A stretch of 11,870 nucleotides of DNA from DASSWG01 sp041689995 (lineage in GTDB: Bacteria; Bacteroidota; Bacteroidia; Flavobacteriales; Flavobacteriaceae), in the NCBI GenBank assembly GCA_041689995.1, contig JBDNFD010000164.1, forward strand, positions 1-11,870. The letters are read 5' to 3'. The notes beneath the pieces are model-generated. The model was given only the letters and a program-made list of their open reading frames with translations. It was not told the origin of the DNA and ran no database searches. A program made the position numbers and the translations under genes. This document shows positions 1 to 6,560 of the stretch, piece by piece; the stretch's first letter is position 1, and each line of letters opens with the position of its first letter.

Positions 1-14
1 AATAAAAAAAAGAG

Positions 15-97
15 AAGCCTAAAAAGCGTCAGGTAAGCGAAAACCTATTTTATTGCTCAAATCTATCTCAAAATAAGCCTAAAGAGATGCTAGGTAA
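15..97. repeat. imperfect direct repeat, 22-23 bp, 60-bp period
   Basis: Two similar units start at 15 and 75. Each begins AAGCCTAAA and ends AGGTAA, with a diverged centre and one indel. The 60-bp period keeps both units in the same plus-strand reading frame, which is open from 6 to 146 (47 codons, stop TGA at 147-149, bounded on the left by TAA at 3-5). There is no credible start codon, and no recognised product. It could be a fragment of a dispersed intergenic repeat or of a decayed gene; the window edge prevents a decision. Confidence 0.3.
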
Positions 98-132
98 TTG
101 TAATTATGTGGAGTTGAAGTTAACTTGCGGAT

Positions 133-474
133 TTAAGGTATATTATTGATATATTCATAATGTCCAGTATTATCTATAAAATCAAAGCCCGACTCGTTAA
201 TAAAAAAATTATGAGGATTGAATGCTTGATTCAAAGTTGTTGTGACAATATCCAATGAATTAGGATCAAAGCCTCCGGTACCATTCGTTTTTCTAACAAT
301 ATGGTAAAAAACATCCACACAAATAGGAAAAGAAGGATCTAGAAATTCTGGATGTGAAATTATTTTTTGTTGTTGAGCAAATGGTTGGGGCATTGGAGTG
401 TCACAAATTATTTGACTTTATGCCGAAATTGTTGTCAAAATGATGATAAGTGATAATTTTGATTTGTGGTTCAT
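133..474 (-). pseudogene. remnant of a secreted M43-like (pappalysin-type) zinc metalloprotease gene
   Basis: An ATG at 474 opens an 18-residue signal peptide (MNHKSKLSLIIILTTISA), immediately followed by TAA at 420-418. The same frame then continues without a stop to 133. The continuation has the N-terminal pattern seen in flavobacterial M43-type secreted proteases: a VDVFYHIVR strand, then NGTGGF, then a TLNQAFNPHNFFI stretch and a FDFIDNTGHYEYIN stretch. A CAA-to-TAA change would convert the normal A|Q cleavage site into this stop, so a nonsense mutation is the simplest reading. The frame ends after about 115 codons, before any HExxH zinc site, so the catalytic half is missing. The ATG lies 20 bp after the stop of the lipoprotein gene on the same strand. 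Restarting at ATG 393 would give a short cytoplasmic fragment without catalytic residues. The family assignment rests on these partial motifs and is moderately sure; the broken state is directly visible. Confidence 0.6.
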
Positions 475-494
475 GCTTAGTTTGTAAATATTTA

Positions 495-905
495 TTATTC
501 AATTTTCTCAAATTTGAAACCACAGCCTTCGATACAACTCAAATAGGTTGGTGTCAAAATTATTTGACCAGATTTGAATTTCAATGTTTCTATGAAAGTT
601 CCGGGAGGTGTTTCTATTTCTCTTGTGAAACCTTCACAATCATAATCTAAAGCCAAGATGTCAGATTCTAATGAATAATTGCCCATAGAACATTCCACAA
701 AGCTGGAAGAACTAAATTTGCCATTTTCGTAAAAAGTATATATATACCCTTCTTCTACCGGTACCCATTCTGGATTCAGCTCTTGATCAATGACAATAGT
801 TTCCACTAATTGCCATGTCCCAATTAGCGGGTTTTTATTTTTGGTTTCATCATTCGAACATCCAAACAAAAAAGCAAAAACAAATAAAAAAATCATATTT
901 TTCAT
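495..905 (-). CDS. small lipoprotein with lipocalin-like domain
   Basis: This 136-residue protein has a type II signal peptide with lipobox LFGC (lipidated Cys about residue 16) followed by SNDE. It is therefore predicted to be anchored to a membrane facing the periplasm or the cell surface. After a short linker comes LIGTWQLVET, the opening motif of lipocalin-like domains common in Bacteroidota (lipocalin_4/lipocalin-like_4 type). Alternating strands follow, including TFYENGKFS, which resembles the usual 'F..dG.f' hairpin. Four further cysteines (about residues 72, 89, 123 and 127) could form disulfides. The ligand is unknown. The start at 905 puts a positively charged MKN directly before the hydrophobic core. 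The M43 remnant follows 20 bp downstream on the same strand, so the two may once have been co-transcribed. No function beyond lipocalin-like lipoprotein is claimed. Confidence 0.75.
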   Translation of the reverse strand: MKNMIFLFVFAFLFGCSNDETKNKNPLIGTWQLVETIVIDQELNPEWVPVEEGYIYTFYENGKFSSSSFVECSMGNYSLESDILALDYDCEGFTREIETPPGTFIETLKFKSGQIILTPTYLSCIEGCGFKFEKIE

Positions 906-938
906 ATATCAATAATTAAAATATTTTACAAATTTCGG

Positions 939-980
939 AAAGAAAATCAAAGCCACAAATTAAATTTTGGCTTTTTTTTA
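939..980 (-). terminator. intrinsic terminator, probably for the DUF4834-yfhO-GT operon
   Basis: The arms AAAGCCA (949-955) and TGGCTTT (968-974) pair. The stem extends through AAAT/ATTT after one bulged base, with loop TAA. On the minus strand it lies 39 bp after the glycosyltransferase stop and is followed by a T-rich run (948-939). On the plus strand it is followed by more T's (975-979), so it could also act in that direction, although no plus-strand gene feeds it. Confidence 0.6.
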
Positions 981-1013
981 AATTTCATTTCGATCAACCT
1001 TTAAAATTGCTCG

Positions 1014-2333
1014 TCAATGTACAAAATTGCTTGTATCTATATTTAAGGTTTCTTTGATCAATTCGGAAAGCTTTTTCGCCAATTTCTTCCGACTATACAT
1101 TTCAATTCCACGGGGATTTGTTCGCAATGTTCCGTTTTGAAATTCCGAGAAATAACTTTCGATTTGGCATTTCATTGCGTTTTTGTCTTCATATCCAAAA
1201 CACTTTCCCACCGAAGTTTCTGAAATAATTTTTGCTGCGTCCCAATTTCGTGGCCCAATCGCCAAAATAGGCCGATTTGAACACATATATTCGAACAGTT
1301 TTCCGGGAATAATTCCTTGGGTTTGCGCACTATCGATTTCCAAAAGTAGCAATACTTGTGATTTTTGTTGAAATTCCAACGCTTTCCCGTGGGAAACATA
1401 GCCGACCACTTCCAAGTATTCCTTCAATCCAAAATCGTGCAGGGAACGCAACACATCGGAACCCACTTTCCCGATCAATCGCAATTTGAAGGCTTTTTTG
1501 AACTCCGGATTTTCTTCGATCAATTCCGAAAATGCCTTCCAAAGGTTTTCCGGATTTCTCCCCGAAAGTAGCGAACCGATATGCGAAACCGTGAATTTTG
1601 TATCCAACGGGAAATCCTCCAAATTTATATTTTCAAATCCGTTGGTAATGATTTCAATGGGCTTTTCTGTTTTATTCTGAAATTCTTCCTTCGTGGTAAA
1701 ACTGGTGGTCAAAATCAAATCTGCAGATTGAAGAACTTGCGTTTCCAATTTTACATGTTTTGCTTCGGAAGATTTGGAGAGCATCAATTTTTCTTGATAA
1801 CCGATATTGATCCACGGATCGCGGAAATCGGCAATCCAGTTAAGTTTTTTCTTTTGCTTCTTTTTCAGTTCCAATCCTATTAAATGCAAACTATGCGGCG
1901 GTCCGGTGGTGATTATGGTGTCAATATTTTCCTCGGAAATAAATTCCAATAAAAATTTCACGGAAGGTTTCACCCAAAATTTGCGGGCATCGGGAATGAA
2001 AAAATTCCCACGGATAAACAACAAGGATTTTTCCAATAAAGATTGTTTCCTTTTTTCAGAAATCAATCCGGAACTCATTGTTTTGACTTTGTTTCCCGAG
2101 AAAAATTTCGCTATTCCAAAAGGTTCAAAAATTGGCCGTTTTAAAACTCGAATATTTTCAGGAATTTCCGCCACCAATGATTTGTCGATAATGGGATAAG
2201 TCGGATTTTCGGGCACGTACATTATTGGCTCTATCCCAAATTCGGGCAAATATTTGGCAAATTTCAACCAACGCTGAACGCCGGGTCCTCCTGCTGGCGG
2301 CCAATAATATGCTACAATAAGTACTTTTTTCAT
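1014..2333 (-). CDS. GT4-like glycosyltransferase (GT-B fold)
   Basis: This 439-residue cytoplasmic or membrane-associated glycosyltransferase is predicted to transfer a sugar from an activated donor to an envelope glycan or lipid acceptor. The N-terminal Rossmann half begins KVLIVAYYWPPAGGPGVQR (residues 3-21), a start typical of GT4-like enzymes with a Pro/Gly-rich acceptor loop. The motif WIADFRDPW is at 166-174. The C-terminal half carries TNGF (230-233), HIGSLLSGRNP (251-261) and PGKLFEYM (343-350); the last matches the donor-nucleotide-binding region of GT4 enzymes (K and E contact the nucleotide sugar in this family). There is no signal peptide or membrane segment. It is the last gene of the operon, 31 bp after yfhO, with AGGGG about 14 bp before the ATG as a possible ribosome-binding site. 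Donor and acceptor cannot be read from the sequence. Confidence 0.88.
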   Translation of the reverse strand: MKKVLIVAYYWPPAGGPGVQRWLKFAKYLPEFGIEPIMYVPENPTYPIIDKSLVAEIPENIRVLKRPIFEPFGIAKFFSGNKVKTMSSGLISEKRKQSLLEKSLLFIRGNFFIPDARKFWVKPSVKFLLEFISEENIDTIITTGPPHSLHLIGLELKKKQKKKLNWIADFRDPWINIGYQEKLMLSKSSEAKHVKLETQVLQSADLILTTSFTTKEEFQNKTEKPIEIITNGFENINLEDFPLDTKFTVSHIGSLLSGRNPENLWKAFSELIEENPEFKKAFKLRLIGKVGSDVLRSLHDFGLKEYLEVVGYVSHGKALEFQQKSQVLLLLEIDSAQTQGIIPGKLFEYMCSNRPILAIGPRNWDAAKIISETSVGKCFGYEDKNAMKCQIESYFSEFQNGTLRTNPRGIEMYSRKKLAKKLSELIKETLNIDTSNFVH

Positions 2334-2364
2334 TGAGTTTCAAATTTCCCCTAAAATGCTCTTT

Positions 2365-4797
2365 TCAATCCTTTTCATCGGGAATTTGCCTTTTCCGAAA
2401 TGTGATGAATAGTGCTGCCAAAAACAGCAATCCGATAAAAATACAACTGATCAAAACAATCGTACTCCCGGTTTTTACGACTTCTGGCTCAAATTTGAAA
2501 ACCAGTTCATGTTTCCCGGCGGGCAAAACCATCGCTCGCAACACATAATCTGCCCGGAAATGTGATTGTTTTCTCCCGTCAATGTAGGCGTTCCATCCGT
2601 GTGGATAGTAGATTTCCGAAAATACGGCCAGTTTTTCGCTCGAAATGGAATAGGAATAAACCAATTTGTTCGGTTGATATTTCGTTAAAGAAATGCTGTC
2701 TGAAGAAGCGGGCACAAATTCCTTTTTATCCAAATATTTCTGAAACTCCTGATTTACGACAGCAGTGGTTTTTGTGTTGATTTTGCCCAAACTTAAAAAA
2801 GCTTCATTCACCGAGGAAGCAATTTTCACACTATCCACGAACCATGCATTTCCATTCGCCTCCGGATTCATTTGTGCAAAAATTTGTCCTTGGTTTTCCA
2901 AGATCAGATAGTTGGTGTTCAACATGTTCAACACTTCATTGTTTCCCTGTAAAATATAATGGGAATAGATTTCCTGAATTCTTCCCGGTTTTGCGCCGTG
3001 ATAACCGCCAATGGAATTATGAAAAAATGAAGCGCGGGCAGAATTGAATGGATCTTCGGAAAGATCGAGCACCCGAAAATGGCCTTTGTCTTTCAAAATT
3101 TGTAAATCTGCTGAATTGGGTTGAAAAGGAGTTTCCATCATTCGGGAATTCACAAAATCGTCATTGTTGACATAACGTCGATCCACACCCACCAAATCAA
3201 ACAGTATTAAAACCGCAAATCCAGCAATAGCTAAATTCTTGCCGATTTTTCCTTTTAGGTAACCCCAAATTATTCCTGCTACTAAAAGCAATAAAATCAA
3301 TGAACGCAAGGTATCAGAAGTGAAAATCGCTTTTCGATCTTCTTGCAAGGCTCGCATAAAATCGGGTCCTAATTGTTGAATAATCCTGGCATCGCTCGCC
3401 CCGGAAAAATCGAATAAAATAGATTTGAAAAGCAGAAAAGACAAAGCGGTACCACCAACTATTATTGTGCTCCACTTCAACGCATGCAATTTTTCATCTT
3501 GGGTTCGTTGATTTCCAAAAAGTTTGCAAAGTCCGGCCATTGCCAGAACTGGGACGCATAATTCAATAATCACTTGAATGGAAGTTACGGCCCTAAATTT
3601 GTCGTAAAACGGAACATAATCGATGAAAAACCGGGTGATAAATTCCCAATTGTCGCCCCAAGAAAGAATGAGCGGAAGAACAGATCCACCAACGATCCAC
3701 CATTTCAAACGACCGTGAATAAGAAACAATGCGAGAATAAAAAGAAAAATAATCGTCGCACCAATATAGGCTGGGGCAGCAACATAAGGTTGATCTCCCC
3801 AATAAGTCGGCGCACTTTTTACAAAATCGTTGGCCTGTAAAGGTGAGGCGCCAATTTTTAGAATAGCCGAGTGTATTTCCGCATCAGTTCCGAGTTTTTC
3901 AGCATTGGAACCTCCCATAAACCGGGGAATAAATAAATTGAAGCTTTCCAATTTCCCATAGCTGTAACTGGTAATATAATCGTAATCCAGCCCACTGTTT
4001 TCTTCCGGACCGCCTTCCAAAGTCAATCCGGTATCGCCACGCGTGCTGAAGTCCATATATTCTTGCGTAGCCATTAAGCCTGTGGCATTTGTGGCCAGTG
4101 CCAGTAAAACAGCAATTGCCATAATACCCAGGGATTTAAAAAATTCCGGTAGCTTCTTTCTTTTGAAGGCATCTATTAAAAACGCGATTCCCAAAATAAT
4201 CACCAACAACAACAAATAATAAGTCATTTGTAAATGGTTGGCGTTCAGGTGTAAAGCCATTCCAAGCGTCAACAAGAAAAATCCCCATAACCGTGCTTTT
4301 CGAAAAATTAGCAAAATTCCTGCTATGACCCATGGCATGTATGCAATGGCATGCGCTTTGGAATTATGGCCCACGCCCAAAATAACAATCAAATAGGTTG
4401 AAAACCCAAATGCAATGGCGCCTAGAAAAGCCAGTTTATAGTCCACTTTTAGCACTAATAATAAAATATAAAGACCGATAAAATAAAGAAATAGATAATC
4501 GGCAGGCCGGGGAAGAAACCTTAATAAGTCATCAATTTGCCCCACAAAATCATTGGGGTATTTTGCGCCCAATTGATATGTCGGCATTCCTCCGAAAGCG
4601 GCATCGGTCCAAAAAGGCTCTTCATGGGTTTCTTTCCGAAAATCGATTTGCTCCTGGGCCATCCCAATATAATGCACAATATCGCTTTGACAAATAACTT
4701 TTCCCTGTAAAATAGGATTGAAATATGCCACCGCAATTACTGCGAACACAAAAACCACTATAAAATGAGGAATGAATTTCTTGTAGCTACTGTTCAT
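2365..4797 (-). CDS. YfhO family polytopic membrane protein
   Basis: This 810-residue inner-membrane protein has the layout of the YfhO family. The first membrane helix is about residues 10-29. A short external loop with SDIVHYIG (38-45) and PFWTDAAFGGMP (61-72) follows. Many helices come next (about 101-117, 122-142, 148-165, 170-185, 192-210, 222-240 and further ones to about 560), then a soluble extracytoplasmic region and a last helix before the basic tail FRKRQIPDEKD. GHNSKAHAIAYMPW (143-156) and NANHLQMTYY (185-194) are family landmarks, as is the C-terminal YYPHGWNAYIDG segment. B. subtilis YfhO is a GT-C-type membrane glycosyltransferase implicated in glycosylating lipoteichoic acid; Bacteroidota lack that polymer, so the acceptor here is unknown. 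The downstream GT4 enzyme suggests a shared glycan pathway (inference). The family call is strong; the reaction is not established. Confidence 0.92.
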   Translation of the reverse strand: MNSSYKKFIPHFIVVFVFAVIAVAYFNPILQGKVICQSDIVHYIGMAQEQIDFRKETHEEPFWTDAAFGGMPTYQLGAKYPNDFVGQIDDLLRFLPRPADYLFLYFIGLYILLLVLKVDYKLAFLGAIAFGFSTYLIVILGVGHNSKAHAIAYMPWVIAGILLIFRKARLWGFFLLTLGMALHLNANHLQMTYYLLLLVIILGIAFLIDAFKRKKLPEFFKSLGIMAIAVLLALATNATGLMATQEYMDFSTRGDTGLTLEGGPEENSGLDYDYITSYSYGKLESFNLFIPRFMGGSNAEKLGTDAEIHSAILKIGASPLQANDFVKSAPTYWGDQPYVAAPAYIGATIIFLFILALFLIHGRLKWWIVGGSVLPLILSWGDNWEFITRFFIDYVPFYDKFRAVTSIQVIIELCVPVLAMAGLCKLFGNQRTQDEKLHALKWSTIIVGGTALSFLLFKSILFDFSGASDARIIQQLGPDFMRALQEDRKAIFTSDTLRSLILLLLVAGIIWGYLKGKIGKNLAIAGFAVLILFDLVGVDRRYVNNDDFVNSRMMETPFQPNSADLQILKDKGHFRVLDLSEDPFNSARASFFHNSIGGYHGAKPGRIQEIYSHYILQGNNEVLNMLNTNYLILENQGQIFAQMNPEANGNAWFVDSVKIASSVNEAFLSLGKINTKTTAVVNQEFQKYLDKKEFVPASSDSISLTKYQPNKLVYSYSISSEKLAVFSEIYYPHGWNAYIDGRKQSHFRADYVLRAMVLPAGKHELVFKFEPEVVKTGSTIVLISCIFIGLLFLAALFITFRKRQIPDEKD

Positions 4798-4820
4798 ATC
4801 GATAGATTAGTTTGCGAAAA

Positions 4821-5099
4821 TTAATCAATTTCTTCATAATCGATGAATTCGCCCACCTCTTTCTTCACTTTTCGCGAAGACGGTGGTTTTTTATCGATAG
4901 TGGTTTTCCCTTTTCTGTGCATTTCGTTTGTAAACTCTTGCTGTTGATTGAATTTTTTTTCAAACTTCTGCCCTATTTTAAGAAAAATAAAACGCATAAT
5001 CGACGGGCCAAAAAATCGAAAAATGATCTTTATTCCAAAGTAAATCAGCAGGATAATCAGTATTACCTGAAAGAAATCGCCTAATGAAGCTTCAAACAT
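4821..5099 (-). CDS. DUF4834 family small membrane protein
   Basis: This 92-residue protein has one N-terminal membrane helix (about residues 8-28, FFQVILIILLIYFGIKIIFR). A basic amphipathic middle part follows, then an acidic tail ending GEFIDYEEID. The helix-plus-DYEEID layout is diagnostic of DUF4834, a family seen in Bacteroidota and often found next to yfhO. The basic patch after the helix suggests the C-terminus is cytoplasmic by the positive-inside rule. It opens the operon; its stop lies 23 bp before the yfhO ATG, so co-expression is likely. The function is unknown; a role as accessory subunit or regulator of the YfhO/GT system is a guess from position only. Confidence 0.85.
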   Translation of the reverse strand: MFEASLGDFFQVILIILLIYFGIKIIFRFFGPSIMRFIFLKIGQKFEKKFNQQQEFTNEMHRKGKTTIDKKPPSSRKVKKEVGEFIDYEEID

Positions 5100-5112
5100 T
5101 CTTTTTTTTTGA

Positions 5113-5129
5113 CAAAACTATCAAACTTA
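5113..5129 (-). promoter_or_regulatory. candidate -7 boxes for the DUF4834-yfhO-GT operon
   Basis: Two matches to the Bacteroidota -7 consensus TAnnTTTG lie on the minus strand: TAAGTTTG (5129-5122) and TAGTTTTG (5120-5113). They are 14-30 bp upstream of the DUF4834 ATG. A TTG suitable as a -33 element lies about 25 bp before the first box, slightly farther than usual. The 103-bp divergent intergenic region is shared with the beta-barrel gene. Confidence 0.45.
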
Positions 5130-5152
5130 CGGCTAAAATCCAGCCTTTACGC

Positions 5153-5182
5153 TTCAAAAAATAATAATATCCCCTATATTTG
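5153..5182 (+). promoter_or_regulatory. candidate Bacteroidota promoter for the beta-barrel gene
   Basis: A perfect -7 box TATATTTG occupies 5175-5182, 20 bp before the ATG at 5203. A TTC at 5153-5155, 19 bp upstream of the box, stands where the -33 TTG is expected (two of three bases match). Confidence 0.55.
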
Positions 5183-5202
5183 ACCAATAAAATTCAAGCC
5201 CC

Positions 5203-6168
5203 ATGAAGAAATTCTTATTCGTCACGATTTGTTTTTTTGGAAATTTTTTCTTGTTGAACGCACAATATACCGAAACCATCAATTCCAATCGACCTGGAAA
5301 TTCCCAGGGAGCCTTTGCCGTTGGGACTAGTGTGTTGCAATTGGAAACTGGTGTTCGGCTCGGGAAAAACGAACATGCGCTTCGAAATACGGAAACGGAT
5401 ATTTTTGGTATCGATTATGAACTTCGTTATGGAATTGGTTTCGAAAATCTAGAAGTCAGTTGGATGGGTTCTTTTCTGTTTTCTAACGAAAAAATTCCGT
5501 CAGGTGCTTCTCAGGATGAAATTAAATATAGCAATTTTGAATATAACACATTGGGGTTTAAATATTTGATCTACGATCCATACAAAAGAAGAAGTTTTGA
5601 AAAACCAAATATTCGTAGTTGGAAAGCGAATTTGAAATTTAAGTGGCGTGATTTGATTCCGGCGGTTTCTGTTTATGCCGGAGCGAATTTAGCATTTGGT
5701 GACAGTCCCTATATGGTTCCAAACGAACCGGAAATTTCTCCCAGAATTGCTTTGATAACGCAGCAGAACTATCGCAGTTGGGTATTTGTCATGAATTTTA
5801 TTTCAGATAAACTCACCTCTGATTTTCGCACTTATGCGGGAATTTTCACCTTAACGCACTCTTTTAACTCCCATCTCGCGGCGTTCGGGGAATTTCAAGT
5901 TATTAAAAGCGACTTTTACAGCGACAATATTTTGCGTGCTGGAGGCGCTTATCTCATCAGCAAAGATTTTCAAGTTGATCTTTCCGGGCTTATCAACTTC
6001 AAAGATACTCCAAGCCGTTGGCAGGCTGGGATTGGTGTTTCCTACCGATTGGATATGCATAGCATCGATGAATTAATTATCTCGAAAGAAGCCGAGGAAA
6101 AACTGGAGGAGAAGGAAGAAATCAAGGAAAAACAGGAAAAATTTGAACAGGTCAAGCCGAAGAAGTAA
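5203..6168 (+). CDS. outer-membrane beta-barrel 'transporter' protein (phenol MetA-degradation-like family)
   Basis: This 321-residue exported protein has a signal peptide MKKFLFVTICFFGNFFLLNA cleaved before Q21, the usual Bacteroidota site. The mature part starts with ETINSNRPGNSQGAFAVG and VLQLETGVRLG, the opening of the family annotated as 'transporter' or phenol MetA-degradation-like beta-barrels. The rest alternates short amphipathic strands and turns (ELRYGIGFENLEVSWMGSF, NLKFKWRDLIPAVSVYAG, FQVDLSGLINFKD, WQAGIGVSYRLD), consistent with an outer-membrane barrel. The last 30 residues are very Glu/Lys rich (EEKLEEKEEIKEKQEKFE) and probably helical or coiled. This is unusual because barrels normally end in a C-terminal strand with a terminal aromatic residue, so the barrel strand YRLD probably lies before the tail. 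Substrate and function are unknown. The gene is monocistronic and divergent from the envelope operon. Confidence 0.75.
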   Translation: MKKFLFVTICFFGNFFLLNAQYTETINSNRPGNSQGAFAVGTSVLQLETGVRLGKNEHALRNTETDIFGIDYELRYGIGFENLEVSWMGSFLFSNEKIPSGASQDEIKYSNFEYNTLGFKYLIYDPYKRRSFEKPNIRSWKANLKFKWRDLIPAVSVYAGANLAFGDSPYMVPNEPEISPRIALITQQNYRSWVFVMNFISDKLTSDFRTYAGIFTLTHSFNSHLAAFGEFQVIKSDFYSDNILRAGGAYLISKDFQVDLSGLINFKDTPSRWQAGIGVSYRLDMHSIDELIISKEAEEKLEEKEEIKEKQEKFEQVKPKK

Positions 6169-6204
6169 GTGGTCGTTTATGGTTTTCGGTCAATGATAAA
6201 CCAC
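6169..6204 (+). repeat. inverted repeat immediately after the beta-barrel gene
   Basis: GTGGT-CG-TTTAT (6169-6180) pairs with ATAAACCAC (6196-6204) except for a two-base bulge, leaving a 15-nt loop. It starts one base after the stop codon. No T-run follows, so it is not a standard intrinsic terminator, but it could protect or end the transcript. It also overlaps the end of the decayed minus-strand frame described next. Confidence 0.35.
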
Positions 6205-6461
6205 GAATATAGCACGAACCCTTTCAGCGTTTGAAACTCCGCGGGAAGCCCAATCGATGCGTCCGAGCTTAACGCACACCCATTTAACTTGAGAGAGTCT
6301 TTTGGTAGAGGTAGCCATTTCTAAACAGATGAAAAATGCTTTCCGCACTCTAAATTTAACTTTGTGAAAAAGTGTATTGGCACCCATTTAAAACCCATTT
6401 CTGACTTAATTGAAGCTAAGTGTTTCTTGCAATCTCCATCGATTTTCAACCCATCAGAGAA
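6177..6461 (-). pseudogene. decayed or interrupted reading frame in a GC-rich spacer
   Basis: The 6169-6560 spacer holds no intact gene, but one minus-strand frame is open from 6461 to its TAA at 6179-6177 except for a single TAG at 6323-6321. The 46 codons before the TAG include GFKWVPIHFFTKLNLECGKH. The 47 codons after it include KWLPLPKDSLKLNGCALSS and GLPAEFQTLKGFVLYSWF. No start codon precedes the segment in this frame. A second minus-strand frame over the same DNA (6387-6190) is also open for 65 codons. The block 6201-6300 has about 51 of 100 G or C bases, clearly above its surroundings. I do not recognise the product. It could be the remnant of a transferred gene, a dispersed repeat, or non-coding DNA with few stops because of its composition. 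Confidence 0.35.
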
Positions 6462-6473
6462 CTATAGAAGGAT

Positions 6474-6523
6474 TTGACCTTTAAAAACTCCATAATATTA
6501 TATCTTTACTGATATTAAAGATA
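6474..6523 (+). promoter_or_regulatory. candidate msrA promoter overlapped by a perfect dyad
   Basis: TATCTTTA (6501-6508) fits the relaxed -7 box TAnnTTTR and is also the left arm of a perfect inverted repeat with TAAAGATA (6516-6523), spacer 7 bp. A TTG at 6474-6476 lies 24 bp upstream. The dyad covers the start of transcription expected for msrA (ATG 6561) and is a plausible operator; the cognate regulator is not in the window. Confidence 0.4.
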
Positions 6524-6560
6524 CGTATTTAAATATTGACCTCTGAAAAATTTTTCACTT

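Noticed and set aside
450..650. Plus-strand 66-codon frame
   Set aside because: It lies largely antisense to the lipoprotein gene and has no family features; it is a shadow frame.
6190..6387. 65-codon minus-strand frame as an intact gene
   Set aside because: It lacks a recognisable family and competes with another, longer frame on the same strand; the region is better treated as a decayed or non-coding block.
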